A stretch of DNA of 64,000 nucleotides from Corynebacterium occultum (GCF_009734425.1 NZ_CP046455.1:620001-684000), one strand, 5' to 3'. Shown: positions 52,211-61,203, counted from the first letter of the stretch. The notes: a model not told the origin generated them from the letters alone. Program-made: numbers and translations.

Positions 52211-52242
52211 AGCGGGCCACACCAGGAAAGGTGTGACCCGCT
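52211..52242 (-). terminator. Terminator of the Baeyer-Villiger-type gene
   Basis: AGCGGGCCACACC pairs with GGTGTGACCCGCT with one mismatch and a 6-nt loop, 19 bp beyond the stop. The following minus-strand bases (TTCCGG) are not U-rich. Confidence 0.68.
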
Positions 52243-52260
52243 CTCAAGCCACCGGGGAAA

Positions 52261-53889
52261 TCAGTTGGCGATGACCACGGAAGGCTGGGACTGCAACTCA
52301 AAACCGCGGTAGCCATCAGCCGCAATCTCCAGGGTCCGGCGGCGATAGTTACCCACCCCGCCCACATAGGGCAGGATCTGCCGGGACTTGCCCGCCACAT
52401 TGGCACCCATGTACCAGGAGTTGGCCTGGGGGAAGAGCGTCTGGGCGGCTACCTCATTGACGTGTTCGCCCCACTCCGCCTCTGCCTCGGCGGAGGCCTC
52501 GATCCGGCTCAACCCCTGCTGATCGAGATGGGCGATGCAATCGGTGATCCACTCGACATGGTGTTCCAGGGAGACCATCATATTGCTCAACACTGAGGGA
52601 CTGAGCGGACCCGTCACCGTGAAGAGGTTCGGGTAGCCGTTGATCATCAACCCCAGGTAGGTGGAGATCTTGTCGGCCCATTTCTCCCGCAGCAGACGAC
52701 CCCCGGTGCCACGGATGTCGATCCGGCTCAGCGCACCGGTGATGGCATCGAAACCGGTGGCCAGGACGATGATGTCAACCTCATGGAGCCCTGCCTCGGT
52801 CTGCAGTCCCTGCTCGGTGACCTGGGTCAGCGGATCGCTGAGCAGATCCACCAGAGTGACATTGTCCCGGTTGTAGGTCTCGTAGTAGTTGGTATCGATG
52901 CAGAGTCGACGGGTCGCGATCGGATAGCTGGTGGGGGTCAAAGCCCTCGCGATATCCGGATCATCAACGCGTTCCGCGATCTTGGCGGCCACAAAGTCAG
53001 CGGCAGTACGGTTGGCCTCCTCCTGGAACATCTGGTCAGTGAAGATGCCCTGGAACTTGAAGGGGGAACCCTGGTTATAGACCGCGGAGAAGATCTCCTC
53101 ACGCTCCTCCGCGCTGATCTCCAGAGCAGACTTACCGGAGTTCTCCAGAGCCAGACCATCCAGCGAGTCCCGGGCAGCGGCCCGGATCTGCGCTGCACTG
53201 CGCTTGAACTCCTCCGACTCCTCCCGGGACAACGGCCGGTTGAAGGCTGGCAAACTGTAGCTCGGGGTGCGCTGGAAAATGAAGAGCTCCTCCGCTGTCT
53301 TCGCCAGCTCCGGGATGACCTGGATACCGGAGGAACCGGTACCGATCACCGCAACCCGCTGCCCGGAGAAGTCCCGCTTCTCCTCCGGCCAGTCGAAGGT
53401 GCTGATGATCTCACCCCGAAAATTCTCCAGACCAGGAATATCCGGTGTCTTCGGCGCCGAGAGAGAACCCGTGGCCATGATGAGGAAACGAGAGGTGAAG
53501 GTCTGTCCAGCTGAAGTACTCAAGGTCCACTGGTGGGTGGACTCATCAAACTCCGCGGACTCCACCCACACCCCGAAGCGGATGTCCTTGCGGAGATCGA
53601 AACGATCCGCCACATGGCGGGCGTAGGAGAGCAGTTCTGGCTGCGCGGCATAACGCTCCGACCAGGTCCACTCCTCCTGGAGATCCTCATCGAAGGAGTA
53701 GGAGTAGTGCAGCGACTCGATATCGCAACGCGCGCCGGGGTAGCGGTTCCAGAACCAGGTTCCTCCGACATCTTCAGCAGCCTCCAGGACGGTGGCGTTC
53801 AGGCCGAGCTTGCGCAGGCGATGCAGGGCGTACATGCCGGACCAGCCGGCACCGACGATCAGGACCTCGGAGTCAAGGGAATGGGACAT
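52261..53889 (-). CDS. Type I Baeyer-Villiger monooxygenase-like flavoprotein
   Basis: This 542-residue enzyme has the FAD site VLIVGAGWSGMYALHRL near residue 9, GGTWFWNRYPGARCD near 42 (typical of Baeyer-Villiger enzymes), and NADPH site VAVIGTGSSGIQVIPEL near 179. The family fingerprint F-x-G-x3-H-x3-W-P appears at 157-168 as FRGEIISTFDWP, with Ser-163 in place of the His. It would insert oxygen next to a ketone to give an ester. The ATG at 53889 has GGAGG 8 bp upstream. The esterase ends 22 bp upstream, so the two are co-transcribed. Confidence 0.88.
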   Translation of the reverse strand: MSHSLDSEVLIVGAGWSGMYALHRLRKLGLNATVLEAAEDVGGTWFWNRYPGARCDIESLHYSYSFDEDLQEEWTWSERYAAQPELLSYARHVADRFDLRKDIRFGVWVESAEFDESTHQWTLSTSAGQTFTSRFLIMATGSLSAPKTPDIPGLENFRGEIISTFDWPEEKRDFSGQRVAVIGTGSSGIQVIPELAKTAEELFIFQRTPSYSLPAFNRPLSREESEEFKRSAAQIRAAARDSLDGLALENSGKSALEISAEEREEIFSAVYNQGSPFKFQGIFTDQMFQEEANRTAADFVAAKIAERVDDPDIARALTPTSYPIATRRLCIDTNYYETYNRDNVTLVDLLSDPLTQVTEQGLQTEAGLHEVDIIVLATGFDAITGALSRIDIRGTGGRLLREKWADKISTYLGLMINGYPNLFTVTGPLSPSVLSNMMVSLEHHVEWITDCIAHLDQQGLSRIEASAEAEAEWGEHVNEVAAQTLFPQANSWYMGANVAGKSRQILPYVGGVGNYRRRTLEIAADGYRGFELQSQPSVVIAN

Positions 53890-53910
53890 GTTCATCTCCT
53901 CCTGGAGTAG

Positions 53911-54822
53911 TCAGACGTTGAGGGATTGCTCGGCGCTAATCAGCTGGGACCTGAAGAAGTCACCGGCAGCTGAGAGTGCCTCACGCCCCTCGCTGAGCAT
54001 GAAGCCAAAGAGGGGGAAGTCGTGGAAGAGCTGCGGCCCCACCTCCAGTCGGACGCTGGTTTCTGCGGCCGCCGCCCGCTTCGCCAGGCGGAAGGCATCA
54101 TCCAGGAGAATTTCTGAGGAGCCGACGGTGATCATCAGGGGAGCCAGGCCGGAGAGATCGGCGAAGACCGGGGAAGCCAACGGATGGGTGGGATCCTGCC
54201 CACCGAGGTAGTAGGCGGCGGTCTTGAGCAGCCCCTCCTTATCCAGGAGCAGATCCTTCTCTGCGTTGCTCTCCACCGTCTCACCGGACAGTGTCAGGTC
54301 TGCCCAGGGGGAGAGCAGCCAGGCGGCGGCGGGCTGGGGCAGATCATTGCCCCGGATGGCCACCAGTAACGCGGCTGCCAGGCCACCACCGGCGGAATCA
54401 CCGGCAACCAGGATGCGTTCAGCGGGATAGCCGGAATCCAGGAGGCCACGGTAGGCGTCGAGGGCATCATCGATCGCCGCCGGGAAGCGGTGTTCCGGGG
54501 CGAGGCGGTATTCCGGGGAGAAGAGGGCGGCATCGGAGGCCTGGGCCAGGCCACCGGAAAGGGAACTGTAGCCGTGGGCGGTGCCCACCACATATGCGCC
54601 ACCGTGCAGGTAGAGGATTACCGGGGAGTCCGCTGCGGGACCCTCCGCCCAGATCCCCTCAATCCCATTGAAGGTGCGGGTTTCGAAGGTGAGGGCGGGA
54701 TCTACCGGGAGGGAGGCCAATACTTCCTCGAATTTCCGGCGGACCACCAGGGCGTCATCCTTGAAATCGGGGCCCCCGGCGCGCTGGAGTTCCTGAATCT
54801 GCTGCAGCTCGGATGCGGTCAT
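53911..54822 (-). CDS. Alpha/beta hydrolase, hormone-sensitive lipase type
   Basis: This 303-residue esterase has the oxyanion HGGAYV near residue 74 (HGGG variant), the nucleophile in VAGDSAGGGLAAAL near 140, the acid in SSEILLDDAF near 234, and His in FHDFPLFG near 266. YRLAPEHRFPAA near 104 is also typical. It would hydrolyse the ester made by the monooxygenase encoded directly downstream. GAGAGGTG lies about 7 bp before the ATG. Confidence 0.9.
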   Translation of the reverse strand: MTASELQQIQELQRAGGPDFKDDALVVRRKFEEVLASLPVDPALTFETRTFNGIEGIWAEGPAADSPVILYLHGGAYVVGTAHGYSSLSGGLAQASDAALFSPEYRLAPEHRFPAAIDDALDAYRGLLDSGYPAERILVAGDSAGGGLAAALLVAIRGNDLPQPAAAWLLSPWADLTLSGETVESNAEKDLLLDKEGLLKTAAYYLGGQDPTHPLASPVFADLSGLAPLMITVGSSEILLDDAFRLAKRAAAAETSVRLEVGPQLFHDFPLFGFMLSEGREALSAAGDFFRSQLISAEQSLNV

Positions 54823-54908
54823 GATCTACACCTCTCTGATTGGTTCGGGGCCGATGTTCTGTTCCGGCCCCCGATACCTTTCAGTGTGGGGTGTCATGTC
54901 TCACATTC

Positions 54909-55919
54909 TTAGGGATTGCGTGCAGGGTGAATGTGATAGGCGTGCACGGAAAACTCAGGAGTATGCGAGGCGCTCTTGCGGTAGTTCGAGGGGGTTTCAC
55001 CGAAGGTGGTGCGGAAGAGCCGGGAGAAGTGTCCGGCATCCAGGAATCCCCATCGGGCTGCGATGCCGGCGACGTTACGATCCATCAATAGCGGGTCTCG
55101 GAGGTCCTGTCGGCAGCGTTCCAGGCGCTGGGAGCGAACCCAGGCGGCGACGGTGCGGCCATCCTGTCGGAAGAGGTCATGCAGGTGTCGGACCGATATG
55201 TAGTGTGCGGCCGCGATGGAGGTCGGGGAGAGTTCGGGATCGGCGAGATTCTGCTCGATGTGGTTCTGGATCTTCCGGAGGGTCAGGGCATGTGGTTCAG
55301 CGGCGGGTGCCTGGTCGAGTTCGGTGGCGAGCAGTGAACCGATGAGGTCCAGTCCAGCTCGGGCGAGGCGTTGTCCTGCCGGGCCATTCAGGGAGAGCAG
55401 GTTTTTATCGAGGGTGTGCAGGTAGTCGGAGACGATGGAGGTCAGTCCGGAATCTGCCTCTAATTTCAGGCCGGCCAGTTCTGGTGCGTCCGGGGCGAGG
55501 GCACGCACGGCCTCCCGAGGAAACATGGCCACCAGCATGGTGTAGTCCTCTGATTGCACCAGTGTGTAGGGGCGGGAGGTGTCGTAGAGGGTCACGTCAC
55601 CGGGTTGGAGCAGGAGTTCCCGGCCGTCCTGAACCAGCATGCTCTGGCCCTGGAGATGGAGGGAGAGTTTGAGATAGTGCCCATCGGAACCGGAGATCAG
55701 GCTCTGGCGGCGTTCGACGATATGCGGGGAAGAGGAGATCCGGGACATGTGCAGTCCCACGGCACCTGCGGCACGGAGGGAACCGGCGAAGGGGGCCCGT
55801 TCCGTCGGGGCGATGCGCAGAGGTGGAAATACCTTGGCCACACAGGCTTTCCATTTTTCCAGGCCCTCTTTGCTGATGGAGAAGGATTCCTCATATTTGG
55901 TTCTGTGGAGCTCAGACAT
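54909..55919 (-). CDS. AraC-family regulator of the alcohol/ketone cassette
   Basis: This 336-residue regulator has an AraC_binding_2-like domain at about residues 30-215 (FPREAVRALAPDAPE, LQPGDVTLYDTSRPYTL) and a C-terminal AraC domain (IAAAHYISVRHLHDLFRQDGRTVAAWVRSQRLE, then IAARWGFLDAGHFSRLFRTTFGETPSNYRK). It lies upstream of the esterase on the same strand and is the only regulator in the cassette. ATG at 55919 chosen; an in-frame GTG at 55925 is possible. It probably activates at the direct repeats 52144-52178. Confidence 0.87.
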   Translation of the reverse strand: MSELHRTKYEESFSISKEGLEKWKACVAKVFPPLRIAPTERAPFAGSLRAAGAVGLHMSRISSSPHIVERRQSLISGSDGHYLKLSLHLQGQSMLVQDGRELLLQPGDVTLYDTSRPYTLVQSEDYTMLVAMFPREAVRALAPDAPELAGLKLEADSGLTSIVSDYLHTLDKNLLSLNGPAGQRLARAGLDLIGSLLATELDQAPAAEPHALTLRKIQNHIEQNLADPELSPTSIAAAHYISVRHLHDLFRQDGRTVAAWVRSQRLERCRQDLRDPLLMDRNVAGIAARWGFLDAGHFSRLFRTTFGETPSNYRKSASHTPEFSVHAYHIHPARNP

Positions 55920-56180
55920 CGACACTCTCTTTCACGGGACACCCGCCACCGCCAATGGCGCTGGTCACATTGATTCCATAAAGTTACCCAGATTAAAGCT
56001 GAATGTCACGGGTTTGGGATACCGCGGAATATGGGTAGGTGGCATTCCTGCTGTCAGGGATGGTTCGTGAGTTATGAGAAATGCAGAAGGCGCATCCATG
56101 CCCCAGGAGCGGTGAAAACGGGTGAATTTGGGGCTGGATGCGCAATCTCTTATCTCCCCGGCAACCCCACCCCGAAAACA
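55920..56180. other. Intergenic region without gene
   Basis: No convincing coding sequence is seen between the AraC start and the tusE terminator. The part next to the AraC gene should hold its promoter, but I find no clear -35/-10 pair. The rest is unremarkable. Confidence 0.5.
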
Positions 56181-56224
56181 ATAAAAGGCGGTCCCAGGGG
56201 GCTCTCAACCCCTTGGGCCCGCCC
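56181..56224 (-). terminator. Terminator of tusE
   Basis: On the minus strand GGCGGGCCCAAGGGG pairs with CCCCCTGGGACCGCC with few mismatches, followed by TTTTATT. It begins 20 bp beyond the tusE stop and isolates tusE from the AraC cassette. Confidence 0.9.
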
Positions 56225-56243
56225 TCATTCAAGGCAGGAAAAC

Positions 56244-57518
56244 TTAGTTGGAGGCGTTCTCGATGGCTGCCTTCATGTCTGCGGTGGCCTGGTCAACATC
56301 CACGTCACCGTTGATGGCGGCGTAGGCGTTATCCTGGATGGCCTTGGAGATGGCGGTGTAGAAGGGGGAGACGGGTCGCGGTGAGGCGTTCTCCAGGGAT
56401 TCCTTCAGGGCCGGGAGGTAGGGGTACTTCTCCACCAGTTCCTCATCGTCGTAGATGGTGGCGAGTACCGGCGGGAAGGAGTTGTCGGCGAACCAGGTCT
56501 GGTTCTCCTCGTTGATGATGAACTCGATGAAGTCCCGGGCGGTGGCCTTGTTCTCTGAGTTGATGTTGATGCCGTTGTTGTAGCCACCCAGGGTGGACAC
56601 GCCGACCCCGTCCTGGCCGACCAGCGGCTGAACCTCGAAGTTGCCGGCGACGGCGGAGCCCTCAGCCTCGGCGTTGGTGAACATGTAGGGCCAGTTGATG
56701 GCGTAGGCGGTGTCACCCTCGGTGAAGGCCAGGTTGGTCTCCTCCTCGGTGGCGGCGGTGGAGGCGGCGGCGATGGTGCCGTCCTCATAACCGTCGACCA
56801 GTGCCTGCAGGCCGGCCTTGGATTCATCGGAGTCGACGACCACGTTGCCGTCATCGTCCAGGACGGAGCCGCCCCAGCCCTCCATGAAGCCGATGGTGTT
56901 CACGGTCAGGCCCTCGTACTGCTTGAGCTGCAGGGTGAGGCAGTCGACGTTGGCTTCCTCGGCCTGGCCACAGGATTCGGCGAGTGCCGCCCAGTTGTCG
57001 GGGGCCTCGGGGATGATCTCGGTGTTGCGGTAGAGCACCTGGCCGTTGGTGTTCTGCGGCAGGGCGTAGAGGGTGTCGTTATAGGTGGCGGATTCCACGG
57101 TGGATTCCAGCAGGCCGGAGGTGTCGATCTCGAGGTCGTCCTCGAGCGGGGCGAGCCACTGGTTGGCGGCGAAGTCGGCGGTCCAGATGACGTCGAGGGC
57201 CATGACGTCGTAGTCGGCGTTGCCGGCCTGGAGGGACTGGACCAGGGTTTCGCGCTGGGCGTCGGCCTCACCGGCGAGTTCGTTGAGGGTGACCTCCTCG
57301 TCGGGGTGCTCTTCATTCCACTTGTCGATGATCGGGATGATCTTGTCGGTGTCATTCTTGCCCATCGCGAAGGTGATGGGGCCGCGGCCGTCGGCGTTGT
57401 CCACGGCCGGGGCGTCGGCGCTCTCGGTTTCGGAGGAGGTGCAGCCGGCGAGTGCGACGGCGGCGAAGAGGGTGGTTACGGCGAGGGATACGCCAGCCTT
57501 GCGGGAAGATGTGAACAT
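56244..57518 (-). CDS. tusE: ABC transporter substrate-binding lipoprotein (trehalose system)
   Basis: This 424-residue protein has a lipoprotein signal with lipobox LAGC and Cys-26, then a type 1 extracellular sugar-binding fold: IPIIDKWNEEHPDEEVTLNEL near residue 60, YDVMALDVIWTADFAANQWLAPL near 100, AYAINWPYMFTNA near 263. AAAGGTGA is 6 bp before the ATG. A palindrome at 57540-57553 and a good terminator frame it as a single unit. The assignment to the Tus system is by family and locus. Confidence 0.87.
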   Translation of the reverse strand: MFTSSRKAGVSLAVTTLFAAVALAGCTSSETESADAPAVDNADGRGPITFAMGKNDTDKIIPIIDKWNEEHPDEEVTLNELAGEADAQRETLVQSLQAGNADYDVMALDVIWTADFAANQWLAPLEDDLEIDTSGLLESTVESATYNDTLYALPQNTNGQVLYRNTEIIPEAPDNWAALAESCGQAEEANVDCLTLQLKQYEGLTVNTIGFMEGWGGSVLDDDGNVVVDSDESKAGLQALVDGYEDGTIAAASTAATEEETNLAFTEGDTAYAINWPYMFTNAEAEGSAVAGNFEVQPLVGQDGVGVSTLGGYNNGININSENKATARDFIEFIINEENQTWFADNSFPPVLATIYDDEELVEKYPYLPALKESLENASPRPVSPFYTAISKAIQDNAYAAINGDVDVDQATADMKAAIENASN

Positions 57519-57539
57519 GAAGTCACCTTTCTTAGCAAC

Positions 57540-57553
57540 AGTTGACTTCAACT
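57540..57553. promoter_or_regulatory. Palindrome in the tusE leader
   Basis: AGTTGA-CT-TCAACT is a perfect inverted repeat 22 bp before tusE, next to a possible -10 (CATAAG on the minus strand). A repressor could act here. Confidence 0.4.
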
Positions 57554-57619
57554 TATGATCTGGAGCACTCCCAACGGGGCGGAATGCCTTAAATCACCCC
57601 CGCGCTAGGGTGAAATTTT

Positions 57620-58480
57620 TTAAGGGCGGGGGAGGCCACGCAGCAGCCTTTCGAGGGCGTCGATAAGCTCCAGCACCAGCCCCCAGCGTAGCTCCAGGGG
57701 CCATTCGCGGCGCGAGACCGGATTGAGGCGGCGGGCCAGCCAACGCGGTAGAAATCCGCCCCCGCGCTGATCGACGCGCCTGCCCACCAGGTAGGCGACC
57801 AGCTCCAGTTCGCGGCGGGTGAGCTTGGGTTCCGGTGCTCCGGCGAGGATCTCGGCCAGGCCCTGCAGGATCATCCCGAAAAGTTCGGTGCGGGGCAGGT
57901 CGGAGTAGAGGGAGATCACCGACTCCTCCAGCAGATAATCCCGCTCCTCCTCATTGACGGGGAAGGGAAGCATCAGGGGCGGCTCGATCAACCGCATACC
58001 GGAGCAGAGCTGGGGAATATCGGCCAACAGCATGAGCTGATGGGGATTCAGGCGGGCGGTGACCTCCGGGGCGAAATTCCGGTCCAGGGAGTGGAAACGG
58101 AAAGGGGCGGCGGGCAGGGGGTTGAAATCATGGCGGGGATCCCACTCCGGGTCATCCGCCCCGGCCGAGAGGTGCTCCACCTGATCCTCATGGAGGTGGC
58201 CCTGACGGGAGAAGGTGTCCTTGGGGAGGAAACCGCGGTGCCGCCATTCCTCCCGGGTGAGGTAGAGCTGCAGCACCAGGCCCTCCCGGTCCTCTGGATT
58301 GCTCACCGCATCCAGACCCCAGTGCCGGGCACCGGACTCCGCCGCCCGGAGGCAGTCGAGGACAGTCATGTCGGGGCGGGTGGCCAGGACGTGGGCCAGC
58401 CAGCATTCGAAACGCCCATGATCGGCGTCATCACGGTAGGCCTCGATGATGGGCTGGGCTTTGTCGAAAGCAGTGGGCAT
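57620..58480 (-). CDS. Hypothetical protein
   Basis: This protein of about 286 residues is not recognised. It is soluble, with no signal peptide or membrane helix. The N-terminus (FDKAQPIIEAYRDDADHGRFECWLAHVLATRP) is helical, the middle Pro-rich, and residues 185-280 helical and Arg-rich (PKLTRRELELVAYLVGRRV). An in-frame ATG at 58486 is an alternative start. It lies between tusE and sodC, 102 bp upstream of tusE on the same strand. Confidence 0.65.
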   Translation of the reverse strand: MPTAFDKAQPIIEAYRDDADHGRFECWLAHVLATRPDMTVLDCLRAAESGARHWGLDAVSNPEDREGLVLQLYLTREEWRHRGFLPKDTFSRQGHLHEDQVEHLSAGADDPEWDPRHDFNPLPAAPFRFHSLDRNFAPEVTARLNPHQLMLLADIPQLCSGMRLIEPPLMLPFPVNEEERDYLLEESVISLYSDLPRTELFGMILQGLAEILAGAPEPKLTRRELELVAYLVGRRVDQRGGGFLPRWLARRLNPVSRREWPLELRWGLVLELIDALERLLRGLPRP

Positions 58481-58724
58481 GGGCACTCTCCTCTGGGATG
58501 GGGTATCCCCACAGTTCAGCGCAGGGGCGGGACATGCTGGCCAGGAAATATGGAAATCTGTTCGAAAACCACCGTTATTTCAGGGGGCTACACGAAGGTG
58601 GCAGGAGCATGTAGCGTGGGCCACACACGAGAACTGAGCAGGTTCGGCAACTTTCCCCCCGCTGCTTCTCCCTGGTGGGCCCCCCTGTTGCACCGGCTCA
58701 GGGCCGCCTAGGAGAGGAACCACC

Positions 58725-59411
58725 ATGCACATCAAGCCCCGATCCACCACCAGTCTCATGACCCGCGCCGCTATCGCCGCACTCAGTGCCGCCAGCCTGA
58801 TCACCCTCAGTGCCTGCGCCACCGAAGATCAGAACGCCGATCAAACGGAGCAGGACACCGTCACCCTCAACACCGCCACCGAACCGGACACCACGCCTGG
58901 TGCGATGGATGGGGATGCTGAGCTCAGTGCCAGCGTCATCAATGCCGAAGATGCAAACCTGGGATCCGTCAACTTCAACGAGGAGGATGGTGCGGTCCAG
59001 ATCGATCTGGAACTGAGCGGCCTGGAGCCTGGCTTCTATGGGCTGCACATCCACCAGATCGGGGAGTGTGAGACAGATAGTGCCGCCCCGGATGACCCGG
59101 AGAACACCGGTGACTTCCTCTCTGCCGGCAGTCATATCGGTGCCGGGGATGCCGAGCACCCCGATCATCCCGGTGACCTGCCTCAGCTGCTGGTGAAGGA
59201 ATCCGGGGAGGCCGTCATGTCCTTCGAGACGGACCGCCTGACCCTGGCGGACCTCTCGGATGAGGATGGTGCAGCCCTGATGATCCACTCTGATCCGGAC
59301 AACTACGCCAATATCCCGGAACGCTATGCCGCGGAGGGTGCCGATGATGATTCCCGGAGCACCGGGGATGCGGGCAGCCGCCTGGCCTGCGGGGTCATCG
59401 CCACCAGTTAG
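58725..59411 (+). CDS. sodC: Cu/Zn superoxide dismutase lipoprotein
   Basis: This 228-residue protein has a lipoprotein signal with lipobox LSAC, Cys-31. The SOD fold follows: metal ligands in GLHIHQIGEC near residue 106, SAGSHIG and HPDHPGD near 135-150 and IHSDPDNYANIP near 190, with a late AGSRLACGVI forming the disulfide with the first Cys. It dismutates superoxide outside the membrane. AGGAGAGG lies 6-8 bp before the ATG. It converges on tusK, overlapping at the stops. Confidence 0.93.
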   Translation: MHIKPRSTTSLMTRAAIAALSAASLITLSACATEDQNADQTEQDTVTLNTATEPDTTPGAMDGDAELSASVINAEDANLGSVNFNEEDGAVQIDLELSGLEPGFYGLHIHQIGECETDSAAPDDPENTGDFLSAGSHIGAGDAEHPDHPGDLPQLLVKESGEAVMSFETDRLTLADLSDEDGAALMIHSDPDNYANIPERYAAEGADDDSRSTGDAGSRLACGVIATS

Positions 59412-60412
59412 TTGAGACGCTCCCCGCTCTCCGGGTCAAAGCGGTGCGCCACCCCCGGATCGAAGGCGAAGCGGATCGAATCACCGGGGGAGGGCACTGC
59501 CCCGCCACGCAGGCGGGCGACCACCCGGTTGCCCTCCCAGTTGGCGTAGACGAAGCTTTCCGAACCCAGTTCCTCCACGATGTCCACGGTGCCCCGGAGT
59601 TCGCGCTGCCCGGCAGGTGCCTCCCCCTCGAGCACCATCATGTGCTCGGGGCGGACCCCCAGGGTGACCCCATCGGCGGGGAAGAGGCTCATGGCGGGCG
59701 AGCCGATGAACCCGGCGACGAATTCATTGACGGGGGAGTCATAAAGCTCCCGGGGTGGGGCGACCTGCTGCAGCAGACCGTCCTTGAGTACCGCGACGCG
59801 ATCCCCCATGGTCATGGCCTCCACCTGGTCATGGGTGACGTAGACGGTGGTGGTGCCGAGGCGACGCTGCAGGGCAGCAACCTCGGAGCGGGTCTGCACC
59901 CTCAGCTTGGCATCCAGGTTGGACAGGGGCTCATCCATGAGGAAGACCTTGGGGTTGCGCACCAGGGCCCGGCCCATGGCCACCCGCTGTCGCTGACCGC
60001 CCGAAAGATCCTTCGGCTTGCGGTCCAGGAATTCACTCAGGCCGAGGATCTCAGCGGCCTCATTGACCTTCGCATCAATCTCGGCCTGCGGCAGCTTGGC
60101 CAGTTTCAGGGCAAAACCCATGTTCTTGGCCACCGACATATGCGGATAGAGGGCATAGTTCTGGAAGACCATGGCGATGTCACGGTCCGCCGGTTCCTGC
60201 CCGGTGACGTCCTGACCGTCGATCAGGATCTGCCCGGACTCCACCTCCTCCAGGCCGGCAAGTGCACGCAGAGTGGTGGACTTTCCGCAGCCGGAGGGGC
60301 CGACGAGCACCAGGAACTCCCCGTCGGCGATGTCGAGGTTGAGTTCGTGGACGGTGGGGCGTTCCGCACCGGGGTAGCGGATGGTGACATTTTCAAAAGA
60401 AACCGTAGCCAT
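59408..60412 (-). CDS. tusK: Sugar ABC transporter ATPase, MsiK/UgpC type (trehalose system)
   Basis: This 334-residue ATPase has Walker A GPSGCGKST near residue 38, the Q-loop VFQNYALYPHMSV near 83, signature LSGGQRQRVAMGRALV near 135, Walker B VFLMDEPLSNLDA near 155, switch HD in VYVTHDQVEAM near 190, and a C-terminal TOBE domain. It is shorter than the usual 370 or so residues of MsiK. It should energise TusFG, 9 kb away. The stop overlaps sodC by 4 bp. Confidence 0.9.
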   Translation of the reverse strand: MATVSFENVTIRYPGAERPTVHELNLDIADGEFLVLVGPSGCGKSTTLRALAGLEEVESGQILIDGQDVTGQEPADRDIAMVFQNYALYPHMSVAKNMGFALKLAKLPQAEIDAKVNEAAEILGLSEFLDRKPKDLSGGQRQRVAMGRALVRNPKVFLMDEPLSNLDAKLRVQTRSEVAALQRRLGTTTVYVTHDQVEAMTMGDRVAVLKDGLLQQVAPPRELYDSPVNEFVAGFIGSPAMSLFPADGVTLGVRPEHMMVLEGEAPAGQRELRGTVDIVEELGSESFVYANWEGNRVVARLRGGAVPSPGDSIRFAFDPGVAHRFDPESGERLN

Positions 60413-60527
60413 GCTTTAGAAACTAGCAGTTGGCGGGGAGCGTCGGGGCACAAATTCCCCGGGAAAACCGCTGCCCTGCGGTGGGGCGGAGCTTATTGAT
60501 GCCGCGGGCTGGCCGCCCCGCGCACTT

Positions 60528-61025
60528 TTAACGGCCCTGGGTCTCAACCAGCCGGGTGGTGTTCTCCGCGGTTTTGATGCTGGAGATGACGAACTCAAGG
60601 AAGAGCCGGATTCCCACCAGGTGGAAAAGAGCCACCACGGTGATCGGGATCCATCCGAACAGCAGCCATCCGATGCCCGCTCCAGCAGAACCATCGACGA
60701 GGAAGCCCAGGACAGGCAGGACCCAGCCCAGGAAAAGTGCGATGCCAGCTATGGCGATGGCCAGGATGTAGATGAACTTGGCAAATTTCAGGGAGATGAA
60801 GTTGTCGAAATTGACATCAAAGAGCGCACCGAGGAATCCCTTGGCCGCCTTCGCCGGGGCCGCGTAGTTCTGCTGCTGGGGATCCGGGTACTGCTGGTAC
60901 TGGTACTGCTGGTAGGCCGAGCTCTCATAGGGAAACTGGGCAGAGGGACCGTAGCTGGTGTCCCCGGAGGGATCTACGGGGTTGTTCTCGAAAGGATTTT
61001 CCGACCCAGAATTGGGAGCAGTCAT
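60528..61025 (-). CDS. DUF4282-type membrane protein with Gln/Tyr-rich N-terminus
   Basis: This 165-residue protein has a low-complexity N-terminus of about 60 residues rich in Gln, Tyr, Pro and Ser (YQQYQYQQYPDPQQQ), then two membrane helices (about 85-108 and 115-142) followed by a short tail. The membrane part resembles DUF4282. It lies 115 bp upstream of tusK on the same strand. C. glutamicum has an extra membrane protein (TusI, cg0833) needed for trehalose uptake; whether this is its counterpart cannot be judged here. Confidence 0.75.
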   Translation of the reverse strand: MTAPNSGSENPFENNPVDPSGDTSYGPSAQFPYESSAYQQYQYQQYPDPQQQNYAAPAKAAKGFLGALFDVNFDNFISLKFAKFIYILAIAIAGIALFLGWVLPVLGFLVDGSAGAGIGWLLFGWIPITVVALFHLVGIRLFLEFVISSIKTAENTTRLVETQGR

Positions 61026-61203
61026 ATTAACGCTTTCTAATTAAGCAATCAGGACAGAGATAGTTTAATCAGGAAACATATTCATGAAGGGTTAAAGGTA
61101 TAGGGGGTAGAACATGAGGGGGTGAATGGGCCCAAGGTGAGGTGGAGGGAGGTGAGGTTCAGGTGGGTTGCTCTTCTCCTTGCCGGGACACCCCACTGGC
61201 GTT

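Noticed and set aside
55993..56232. 79-codon minus-strand frame in the gap behind tusE
   Set aside because: It runs through the tusE terminator and has no ribosome binding site or family resemblance.
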